From Alviniconcha marisindica (Eukaryota; Mollusca; Gastropoda; Provannidae): 64,000 bases of DNA. Numbering within the stretch: position 1 is the first letter of the stretch; each line of letters starts with the position of its first letter. The translations under genes and the position numbers were made by a program. This document shows positions 11,103-23,529 of this stretch, piece after piece. Under the pieces are notes generated by a model. That model was not told where the DNA came from and did no database searches. It saw nothing but the letters and a program-made list of their open reading frames with translations. Location: the NCBI GenBank assembly GCA_018857735.1, contig JABMCL010000533.1, forward strand, positions 683,749 to 747,748. Direction: 5' to 3'.

Positions 11103-12370
11103 GTGGTGCTGGGCACATCTGGGGCTTTAGAGTGCCTCATATTGCAGTGCTGAGCACATTCAGGACTTCAGACTGCCTCATATTGCAGTGCTGAGCACAT
11201 TCAGGACTTCAGACTGCCTCATATTGCAGTGCTGAGCACATTCAGGACTTCAGACTGCCTCATATTGCAGTGCTGAGCACATTCAGGACTTCAGACTGCC
11301 TCACATTGTGGTGCTGAGCACATTCAGGACTTCAGACTGCCTCATATTGCAGTGCTGAGCACATTCAGGAATTCAGATTGCCTAAGATTGTGGTGCTGAG
11401 CACATTCAGGACTTCAGATGGCCTCACATTACAGTGCTGAGCACATTCAGGACTTCAGATTGCCTAAGATTGTGGTGCTGAGCACATTCAGGACTTCAGA
11501 CTGCTTCACATTGTGGTACTGAGCACATTCAGGATTTCAGACTGCCTTACACTGCAGTGATGAGCACATTCAGGACTTCAGACTGCTTCATGCTGTGGTG
11601 CTGAGCACATTCAGGACTTCAGACTGCCTCACATTGCAGTGCTGAGCACATTCAGGACTTCAGACTGCTTCACACTGTGGTACTGAGCACATTCAGGACT
11701 TCAGACTGCCTCACACTGCAGTGATGAGCACATTCAGGACTTCAGACTGCTTCACGCTGTGGTGCTGAGCACATTCAGGACTTCAGACTGCCTCACATTG
11801 CAGTGCTGAGCACATTCAGGACTTCAGACTGCTTCACATTGTGGTGCTGAGCACATTCAGGACTTCAGACTGCCTCACATTGCAGTGCTGAGCACATTCA
11901 GGACTTCAGGCTGCTTCACATTGTGGTGCTGAGAACATTCAGGACTTCAGATTGCCTCATATTGCAGTGCTGAGCACATTTAGGACTTCAGACTGCCTAA
12001 GATTGTGGTGCTGAGCACATTCAGGACTTCAGACTGCTTCACACTGTGGTGCTGAGCACATTCAGGACTTCAGATTGCCTCATACTGCAGTGCTGAGCAC
12101 ATTCAGGACTTCAGACTGCCTAAGATTGTGGTGCTGAGCACATTCAGGACTTCAGACTGCTTCACATTGTGGTGCTGAGCACATGTGGGGCTTCAGGTCA
12201 CCTAACATTGTGGTGCTGAGCACATTTGGGGCTTCAGATCACCTAATATTGTGGTGCTGAGCACATATGGGGCTTCAGGTCACCTAACATTGTGGTGCTG
12301 AGCACACTTGGGGCTTCAGATCACCTAATATTGTGGTGCTGAGCACATTTGGGGCTTCAGATTGCTTCAC
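11103..12370. repeat. 41-bp satellite array (~31 units), 3' of the SNX13 stop codon
   Basis: Units share gagcacattcaggacttcag plus a variable 3' part ending either cattgcagtgct or cattgtggtgct. The two variants tend to alternate in the middle, suggesting an 82-bp higher-order repeat. The last five units (from about 12,175) form a third subtype with ggggcttcaggtcacc. There is no coding capacity. Confidence 0.92.
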
Positions 12371-12839
12371 AAGTTTTGCAAGAAGAGTTACGCTCTATAA
12401 GAGCTACCATATCCCACCACCCCCCCCCCCCCCACAACTAAATTAATAGCATCAAAAAAACAAAAAACCTGACAGGTCAAAGGACAAAAAGCTCTTGGGA
12501 AGTCTTTTTGGCTCAATCAAATGATATTCATAATGGTAACTAGAAAACATTGCATCCATACCTGGTTGTTGAGTAGTGACCAGCTGATTGTGTCCTTGGA
12601 ATGTTATTTATAATTTCATCAGAACCATCGTAAAATTCCATAAGAACGTGTACAAGAAGAAACTCCAAATGCTTAACAAAAACTGAAATTGTATACCAAG
12701 ACATTGCACAGAAATACGCTCCAAAAATACTGGTATACAGTCCCAAAATGATGTGCTATTCTAAAATCACATCAAGCCCTAAAATTAGTACATCCACACA
12801 ACTCATCCTCAAGACAACCCATGAACACAAAAACCGCTG

Positions 12840-13105
12840 TCACCGTCGAACAGGTCTTTTTCGTAAATTGTTTATCGTGGGTCCTGCCTTCTCACGCTTG
12901 GAGATAGCATCCTTGACTCGCTGTGAGCGTGAATGCTGTTTACGGAAGAGGTGGTCAAATTTGTTTTCAGGGAAGAGGGTTTCCAGCACCCCCTCAAGGA
13001 AGACAAAGAGGAAGCGTTTGTTGAGCTGCTTGTGCTGGAACATGTTAAAGACGTTGAAGGTGCCCTGGCGTATGGAGTCTGTGCCCATCATGGTGCGCAT
13101 CTCAT
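12840..13105 (-). CDS. SNX13: SNX13 coding exon 25 (residues 873-960): Nexin-C end and stop
   Basis: Acceptor cctctgacag|AT. It encodes the last Nexin-C helices ([20 protein letters not shown], then [14 protein letters not shown]) and a basic tail ending RPVRR before TGA at 12,842-12,840. The family has 'FEMFQHNQLN.R..YVFLEGFLETLFP' here. Confidence 0.97.
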
Positions 13106-16100
13106 CTGTCAGAGGCAACATCAACACAGAAAGCATTTTCATCACTTGTTTCCACTCGCTATCTGCCTGTCTTTCCTTCTATTACTGACCATCTGCCTCC
13201 ACCCCCCCACCCCCCCCAATTCCTATACAGTGACCGCAGTTTACTACTGCAAGGCTTGTGGGATGCTGCAGGCCACAGTTCAATCAGAAACACACTCTTT
13301 CTGGTGATAACAAAGCAAGCTGAGTACCATTTTACATGCTAACACTTACCACAATGTATACACACACACACACACAACTGTCACATATGCCCATCACACA
13401 GATCAGAAAAATGGAGAACTTGTACTACAATTGTGATAATTGTCAACAGGCAGCTCTAAACTTTGCAAATTATTCAACAAAATTTCACTCCTCAGTGATA
13501 GTTTTCACTGTGAACTGTACAAGTCTGAAATGCATCTACCGCTTCTCCCTAAAGAACCTTGTGACCTGGACATTTTAACTTGATCTCAATTCTGTGAAAC
13601 ACCACCACCACCACCAGCTCCCAGTTAATAAGACAACAACAACAAAAACAGATCTATTTCAGGCTCCATGTCATGAGGCCCAAATTGGGAATCCTTTCAG
13701 ATTCTACTTGTAGATAACAAGGCTGATTACATGAGAGCAAAGGGTGAACTGCTGCCAGTATCTTTATTATAGTTTAAGTATGCTACTTCTTCATGATCAA
13801 AATGTTCTGCTATAAAGTGTAAAGTACTGCATGGATTACATGGCAAATCCAAAATTTAGTGCACACCTGGCCACAAACTACCTATAAATAAACTTCTTTT
13901 TTTCAGAGTCAACAAAAATGGCAGTGGTGTAGGCAATGAAACTGTCAGGCAACTTGAAGGAGCTAACCACCACAACAACAACAACAAGATGAAGAAAAAT
14001 CTGTCTCCTCACCAGGCACACTGCCAAACATCTTGGCTTTGCACAAGACACGTGTTCTCATCTTGGTGGCTTCATCTCTGGGAGTACGAGCCTCTGCCAA
14101 TACACCATTGGGCCAGAAAGAATCTCTGCAAGTACACCACAGGTGGTATAACACATACATTTGTCTATTCACAGCCACTTGGTGCAAACTTGTTTAATAT
14201 CACTGCCATTTGGCTTCACACATATTCTATTTCTCCACCCTCTATGGAAGGCAGACAGCTTGTACATAGTGTGTGCAACAAGCTGACAATTCTATTACAT
14301 ACCCCTCCTCTTTGCCATTATTACACACAACACAGAGGTTGCAAACTACCTAGTGTTCCACATGGCATCTGAACCAATCACATGCACTCTGGGAGAACTC
14401 ACCTGAATGCCCGAACATATTCTGCCATCTGTTCTGCTGATGTCATGTAATCCACATGGTCCACAATTTTCCTGGAGGAAAAAACAGCATCGATATGGAG
14501 GGCATAAAAATGAAGTGATTTTCAACCATAATCGTCAAAGTACACCATGGACTTTCAGCAAAACATACATACCACTCATCATTGAACAATGTGCTCTTAT
14601 AATAATGAAACTGCAGGACAGAAATGTACAATCACCAAATCCACAAGAACTGTAATCATCACTTTCTAGTGCATCATATTTTTTATTTCCTGTCTCTGAA
14701 TTAAAAAGTTCACCAACAGAAGATGGCAAGAAATTCAAGCCTGCTACTCATTTAGCCTTTGAGGATAGTCAATCAATGGCAAGTAAAGAGGCCACACTAC
14801 ATATTCTCAACACAGGTTTGTTTTTTGGTTGGTGGTGGAGGGGTGGGGGGGGGGCTCAAACCAGAACAAAGCTAAATCAACAAACAACAAAGCTAAATCA
14901 ACAAACAGGGGAGTTAATTTGTGCCTCAAAGCTGTCACACAGACACAACAAAGACCTGAGTCGCCTACAGTAACTCTCACCTGGCATGCAACTAAATACA
15001 AGGTACATATATTCCACCAGAGTTGTGTTTGTGTGACATCTTTGAAGTGTTAATTAACTTCCTTGTTTGTTGATTCTGCACAGGCTGTCTGGGCTTCCTT
15101 CCATTTCAGATCAGAACAGAGCCAGCTGTATCCAACACCAGCATGTTAATGATCACAGCACTGGCACACAGACAGCCCTTGGTCATGTCCCCAAACACAG
15201 TCCTCAAGAGTCATACTGATCTCACCTGCTGATCATGTCCCCAAACACAGTCCTCAAGAGTTGTACTGATCTCACCTGCTGATCATGTCCCCAAACACAG
15301 TCCTTAAGAGTCATACTGATCTCACCTGCTGATCATGTCCCCAAACACAGTCCTCAAGAGTTGTACTGATCTCACCTGCTGATCATGTCCCCAAACACAG
15401 TCCTTAAGAGTCATACTGATCTCACCTGCTGATCATGTCCTCAAACACAGTCCTTAAGAGTCGTACTGATCTCACCTGCTGGTCATGTCCCCAAACACAG
15501 TCCCCAAGAGTTGTACTGATCTCACCTGCTGGTCATGTCCCCAAACACAGTCCCCAAGAGTTGTATTGATCTCACCTGCTGGTCATGTCCCCAAACACAG
15601 TCCCCAAGAGTTGTATTGATCTCACCTGCTGGTCATGTCCCCAAGAGTTGTACTGATCTCACCTGCTGGTCATGTCCCCAAACACAGTCCCCAAGAGTTG
15701 TACTGATCTCACCTGCTGGTCATGTCCCCAAACACAGTCCCCAAGAGTTGTATTGATCTCACCTGCTGGTCATGTCCCCAAGAGTTGTACTGATCTCACC
15801 TGCTGGTCATGTCCCCAAACACAGTCCCCAAGAGTTGTACTGATCTCACCTGCTGGTCATGTCCCCAAACACAGTCCCCAAGAGTTGCACTGATCTCACC
15901 TGTTGGTCATGTCCCCAAACACAGTCCCCAAGAGTTGTATTGATCTCACCTGCTGGTCATGTCCCCAAACACAGTCCCCAAGAGTTGTATTGATCTCACC
16001 TGCTGGTCATGTCCCCAAGAGTTGTACTGAACTCACCTGCTGGTCATGTCCCCAAACACAGTCCTCAAGAGTCGTACTGATCTCACCTGCTGGTCATGTC

Positions 16101-18761
16101 CCCAAACACAGTCCTCAAGAGTCGTACTGATCTCACCTGTTGGTCATGTCCCCAAACACAGTCCTCAAGAGTCGTACTGATCTCACCTGCTGGTCATGTC
16201 CCCAAACACTCCCCAAGAGTTGTATTGATCTCACCTGCTGGTCATGTCCCCAAGAGTTGTACTGAACTCACCTGCTGGTCATGTCCCCAAACACAGTCCT
16301 CAAGAGTCGTACTGATCTCACCTGCTGGTCATGTCCCCAAACACAGTCCTCAAGAGTCGTACTGATCTCACCTGTTTGTCATGTCCCCAAACACAGTCCT
16401 CAAGAGTCGTACTGATCTCACCTGCTGGTCATGTCCCCAAACACAGTCCTCAAGAATTGTACTGATCTCACCTGCTGGTTATGTCCCCAAACACAGTCCT
16501 CAAGAGTCATACTGATCTCATTTGTTGATCATATCCCAAACAGCATTTAAGCCATATTAATCTCACCCACTCATCATGTCCCCAAACATCCTTCAAAACC
16601 CATATTGATCTCACCTGTTGATCATGTCCCAAAACAGCCTTCAAAAGCCATATTGATCTCACCTGTTGATCATGTCCCCAAACGTGGCCTTGATGAGCTG
16701 TCGGAGAATGGCCACAATCCGCCGCCGCAACCATTGATTTTTGTGCCGTAGGTCAAACACCTCGTCCAGCATCAGAAGCATGATGCGCAGTGGGATGTTG
16801 TCTGCTCCCTGCAGCACAAACTTTACTTACAAGCTTGTCAGTCACATAAACTGAACACAGCACTTAAGTCTTTCCTCTTGTTTTTTCTTCCACCCACAGA
16901 AATGGTCCTGCATACTCATTTCTGAAAGCTACTTGTGCACTGGGGACAGCAGTATACAGTATAATTCTGACAAATGGAGAATGAATGGAAAACTATATAG
17001 CACATGCCTATTGTCAAAAAGTGTGAGGAAACTGATTTGCTTGCACCTGTTGTACTGCAATGACACATCAAAAACTTTCTTCAAAAGAATTCCTGTGTTA
17101 AGGATAGTAAAATTAATGATCACCCAATTACATTCTGAGAAAAATCTAAATGAAATGATACTGTTCCTGACAAAGACAAATGGGAACATCCAGAGAAAAG
17201 TCAATATTACCTTGCTGTGAACATACACAAAATAAAACACTGAGGGAGAGTCAAAAGAGCACCATGTACATAAACAAGGTCCACAAGGTCACAGAAAGCT
17301 GTATGACTGGATAAAACATCAAAAGCTTGATATGCATCACATTCATAATGTCAAAGAAAATTAGTTTTTTTACATACATACAAAGTGCTTGCAACATGCT
17401 TGGAGTCTGACCAGATGTTTATGCCAGACTGTGCAAAAGGTGATTATTTTACTTCATATCCTCCTTGGATAGATAGACTGCTATCATGTAGGATGACTGA
17501 TTGAAGAACCAAGAGGAAGAAAGAATGCTTTTCTTACAGCAGAAGACAGTCAAATAAATGAGGCCCCCTTCCTTTCTTGACCATCAGAGCTCAGGAGCTG
17601 TGTGAAAGTCAAGGTGGCCATCCTGGGCTCCTGACCTTAATAAGCCTACAGTTTCTGTGGACGTAAAGCAACACTTCAACAACAACAACATTCTTGACCG
17701 TCTTTCACTTAGCCTTTTTAACCCCTGCTGTGATTGCCCTAAAGCATGCTGTCCACTGACACAAACAGAAAGTGTTCTAAGCTCAGCAACGCATGTCCAC
17801 AACATGCCTGTGGGCCACATGCACCAGAAAATCACCACTTCTGCAGGGGCACAGCATCCTGTGGCATAACACTGGGGGACATTGATGGACAGCACCAGGA
17901 ACCACTTCACCCATTGTTGCTTTTTTCCTCATCCTTACCTCTGGGTCAAGCCCTGCGCCCACCTTGCTGGCCAGTCCGTCATTCTCCCCTTCCTCTCCAT
18001 TCTGAAACACAAGGGTCAAATCAGCAACATCTTGCGCACACACACACACACACATCCAGCACACATATATACACACACTAAATGACAAGCACACAGGCTG
18101 TATTCAGAGTCCATACAGCTGCACACACACACACACATATACACACCCACCCAAAACCATGTACACACACCAAATAACAAGCACACAGGCTTTATTCAGA
18201 GTCTATACTCTGCACACACACACACACACACACACACAATAAGCACATAGGCTTTATTCAGAGTCTATAATCTGCACACACACACACACATGCGCATGCG
18301 TGCGCAAGCGCACACACACACACACAGGCTTTATTCAGAGTCCACAACTCTGCACACATTGCAGAAGGGCAGGCTCCTCTAGTCAAGTGTCTCAATAAAC
18401 CATTGCCCTGGTAAATGACTTGATTAACTTACAATGCTAACTCACACCACTCAGCTTTTTTTTTACTGCTTGTGTGCTTTCAGCATAATCTGGTATATAC
18501 CATAGGTGCCAGAACAACCGTGGGATCACCTCTTTTAGTCAGCTGAACATTTGAAAAGCAGTCCTTTCATCTCAGCTTTGAGATGTGGATGATGTGAGCT
18601 GCTCAACTACAGCGTGTTTACAAATGCACCCATCACGGGTGCAATGATTAGAGGTGATTGAGTAGCTCTGTCTGCCCCCCTCCTGTTCCCCCAACATGAA
18701 CAACACATAGTCCTTCAGTCCTGACCTGGTTTACATCCATTGCTATTTTTTTTATGGGAGT

Positions 18762-18794
<33 letters not shown>

Positions 18795-21185
18795 GTTGTC
18801 AGTTATAGCTCACATTCTTGGCCATCCATTTACTCTTGCTTCAAATAACCACCCAAACAGCTGAAAGATTTTCACAACTGTAAAAGGGAAAAGCGCTTCT
18901 CTACTGCAAGATCAACTATTAATGAAGACACCATTCTTGAGCATCTTAAGTATCTACTTCTAAATCTGTGCACATCCACACATCTGGCTAGCCTACAGGG
19001 TGCGTGGGGGTGTTGGGGTGGTCTCTGCAGATTGATACTGTATTTCCACTGCTAGAAAGCTGGCCAAGCATAAGGCTATGGAGACTGACCACTTTGCTGT
19101 TGAAGACTTTGCCCAGTCCATCTGGCATGCTCTTCACTGCATGGCCCACATTCTTGGAGGCATTGCGAATGGGGTTCACCAGGGTGTCCATCTGCACAAA
19201 CACAAACATCCCTAGCAAAGCATGCCCTCTCAAAATGTTAATGAAAAAAAGAGAAGTGGCTGCTCATCATTACAGCCTTATTTTACTGGTATTTGCATGC
19301 TCGGTTTCAAATTAAGCACTGTCTGTAAGAGCTGAGTGACACAACCCAGAGGGTGATTTCAAAAAGGAAAAGTACACATCCTGCATACCTTTCTGGAGAA
19401 CTCTGACTTGTGTTTTTCCCAGAGACCTGGTGCCAAAAACTGGGTCATCAACTCCTCCAGACCTGGTACTCTCTGCCACACATCAGGCTTCAGCAGGCTC
19501 TGGACATGGAAACACATGAATGAAACAGTCAGGCATCCCTTGATAATATTCCATTTACCAGGCACTGCATTAATTACAGCAAAAAGTCAGTCCTCACAGC
19601 ATCAAATCAGTCCTGACACTAACAAATGAGTCCTCACACAAGCAAGTCAGTCCCTACACCAGCAAGTGAGTCATCACACCATCAATTCAATCCTTGCGTC
19701 ATTAAGTTGGTCTGGTCACCACACAATGAAGTTAATCCACACCTCATCAAGTCAGTCATTACCCTAACAAGTCAGTCCTTGCACCATAAAGTCAGCTCCA
19801 ACATCAGTCCCTATGCCACCAATATGGTCCCTATGCCATCAATTCAGCACTTCTGCCTTCAATTTAGCCCTTGCACCGGCAAGTCAGTCCATACACCAGC
19901 CAGTCACCACACCAACAAATTAAATCAATGACAAGTACCAGGGTCTGTAGAGGATCTTGACTCTGTAATCTGACATGCAAAGTTTCATGTAGATCACATT
20001 TAACTTTTCAAGAGCTGTTGTGTCAATGATTTGGTAAAATAACTGCTTAAAAAACATGTTTAAAAAAAATCATGCACTGTCTGAGAGGCTCACTTTACTC
20101 TTTAGTGTGAGTATCCAATAAAATCAAATAAATCCTTCTTAACTCTGAACAAAACCATTTTTCTTCAGTGGTTTTCAAGTGAACAGTACCTTTTGCATTC
20201 TTGCACATGACCATGACACTGAATGTTACTGCCTTGAATTTACATAAAGAAAAGCCTATGTAACTAAATGCTATAAGCTGTTTGAAAAGACTGGCAGAGA
20301 ACAATTTTCAACCAACCCTCAGATAATGATCCAAAGCTCTACGCCGTTTCTCCAGAAACTCCTTGCCCATATTTTTTAGCACAGTTTTCCCTGGCAGGGT
20401 GGGACCTTGAAGGTCTGGAAACTGCAGAACAGATCATTTAGTTAGAAAGCATTACTGGCAGTAATGGACAGAAAGGTTGTGTTACTGATCTCATCCTATG
20501 CAATGTGATAACTGCGTCCTACACAGGTATGGGAATTGCCCAAACTAAAAATGTCCAGACAAAGCCTAGACACATGAACAGGCAGACAGACAGACACATG
20601 GACAGACATGGTGATGCCTATACACCCCCCAACTACATTATTGGGGTAAAATATCTGAGGGGTTGGGGGGGTAGGGTATGCTGTTACCGTGAAGATTTTT
20701 CATTTGCAAATGTTCAGCCAAATGCACATCCATTACACTACAGACATCAGGCTGGATCAAGTACTTTGCTATTCCCTTTAAACTCACCAATTCTTTCACC
20801 TCTGATCTTTTTCAAGACCCAGTTCCGTTACCATGTATTTTGAGGCTCTAATCATGAACAGTACCTCCTCTGTTCACAATATAAAGCTATCTTGCCATGA
20901 CACATGTGAAAGATGGCACTCAGGTTTATGCTAAATGGCCAGTTAAACCATTCCCACAAAAGCCCTGTTTGGGAATGCAAGCAAATTATTTAAGAAGACA
21001 CTGTTAAAACAGATTTGGCTTTTTTTCCCTTGGAAAATCTTTTTTCTCTCTTGGGAGTTGGATGGCTGCCAGCCAAACCTCTGGAAATCACAGAAACTCT
21101 TGACATTTCTGATGCCTAACACCAAAACAGTGACACAGTACTTATTCAAAACTGAGAGAGAGGGAGAGGGGGAGAGAGAGAAGGG

Positions 21186-21267
<82 letters not shown>

Positions 21268-22517
21268 ACGAGCCAGAGGGAAGGGTACAGAGATAGAGCG
21301 AGATTGACTGACTGATTAAACTTTATTTCTGAATAGTAAAATCAGCACAAAGGCTGACTGACATATCTGCAGTTGCTACAGCACTGTCAACTAAGCAAGA
21401 CATGCACAGGGAGTAAGTAACTTGGCATTTGACACCCAATCAACCATTACAGTTATATCAGGGCAACACACAGGGAGGGAGAGTGAGAGAGACAGAGAGA
21501 AGACTTTGCTCTAAATACTTTTTCTATGAGGATCATGTTGAGGTCATGGAAGTCACTGTATCTTCGGTAAACATCCCAGATTTCTTCCTCCTCAGCATAT
21601 GGAACCTTCTTCTTCACAGTGACTGCAAACACTGCATATGATTTGCCAGGCTTATCTGGTTCTTTCACAATTCCTGCACAACATTGAACATACAGCAACA
21701 AATATGACATTCAACTAAAAATAAAAATGTATGCCATAAACACAGAAAAAAACTGAAAAACAACAAAACAAAAATATATTTGCACTGTAAACAACAACAA
21801 TAACAACAAAAACAAGTGAATCATGTGTATTTGTATGTTCTCTGACTTGAATATGCTCTCGAACATCAGAATTGCTAAACATGCAGTGGTTTACACTGCC
21901 ATATGTGGCTCAAATATAAACACCCATGCCAACACAAACAACTTTTTTCAAATTATTTTTCTTTCCTTTCATTTAATAATAATGGATACTAAGAGAGTAG
22001 AACCCACGAAGGCCCTAAGTGCTTACAAATTCTTTAAATGTACATATTTTAACAATGTTTCAATGCACACAAAACACACACTCATATATCACAGCACTGG
22101 GACTGAAGAAAAGGTTTCTGAAAAGAGAAAGGTTTTCACGGAAGATCTGAAAGAACTGACAGAGGTATCATGTCAAACAAATACAGGGAGTTGGTTCCAG
22201 GTAATTGGAGCCTGGTAAGAGAAAGAACGCTGACCACTGGATTTAGTGTGGAGGGATGGTATTCTAAACACTTCGTGTCTGCAGAAACGTGGAGCTGCTG
22301 GGAAGGAGTGTAAAGGGGAAGAAGTTCTGAAAGGATTCTCCTCTTTTTCTTTCTTTGATGTACCTGTTTGTGTTATCTGTGCTGTCATGTAGGCATCCCC
22401 TGTGCTGGCAGAACCAGCAGATGTAATTGAAGAGAGGGAGTCCAAGGATGTTGTGTCCCCATCGTCAAGTCCTTCTGGAACTTCATCAGCCTGTAACACA
22501 GGGGAAATTCTTTGTCC

Positions 22518-22579
<62 letters not shown>

Positions 22580-22672
22580 AGAGACAGAGACAGACAGACA
22601 GACAGACAGACAGATTTTGTAAATGTTAGGAATACCTTTACAGTGGTATCTTTGGTGTGAAGAGCTTCAGTT

Positions 22673-22750
<78 letters not shown>

Positions 22751-23360
22751 CACGTATCAACAAGATAAAATTGTTGTGAAACCAAACTAAGCAATTTCCT
22801 TGCTTTTGCAGCAGTCAATTTATTTGCTACTTTAGTATTTATCATAAATGACAATTTTACTGTAACACAATTCATCATGTACAAAATCCTTTAAAATATA
22901 AAATAAAAAAAGCATAACTTTGTGTTTGATAGATTGTTTACAAAGAAAAACAATTACATTAAAAAAAATTAAAAAATTGACAAAGCAGAATTTTACCTGA
23001 CTGAATCCTGTCTGAAACTGCAGTGCTACAACTGTCAAATGGTTGCCATATAATTATCCAAGTCACATGTGTGTATGCGTATGAATATTTATGCATGTGT
23101 GCACACAAGTGTGCAGGCATGCATGTATGTATATGTGTAAGCATGTGCATCACCAGGAAGACAGAAATGATCTGTGTACAAGAAATCACTGAGTATTTCA
23201 AGAAGCAGTCACCCAGTATGTTGAATCAGCCACTAGAATGTGAAACTGAAACATCTGTTTCTAGCATGCCTTTCAGCTGCCTTAGAAAATAGTATTCCTG
23301 TACATGTATATCAATTAGTCTTCTAACTTAGAGAAAGAACACAGCACACAAGACACAACA

Positions 23361-23430
<70 letters not shown>

Positions 23431-23468
23431 GCATGCAGTATCACTTAGACATTCCAAAGGCCAGTACT

Positions 23469-23529
<61 letters not shown>

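Noticed and set aside
14080..14150. Similarity between the exon 24 acceptor (tgtggtgtacttgcagag) and the exonic AATGGTGTATTGGCAGAG, as another junction duplication
   Set aside because: Only ~18-20 nt with mismatches; could be chance, so not counted among the junction-spanning duplications.
15535..16365. Several 70-90-codon frames with repeated [10 protein letters not shown] and DLTCWSC
   Set aside because: They are antisense translations of the 50-bp satellite, not a repetitive cysteine-rich peptide gene.
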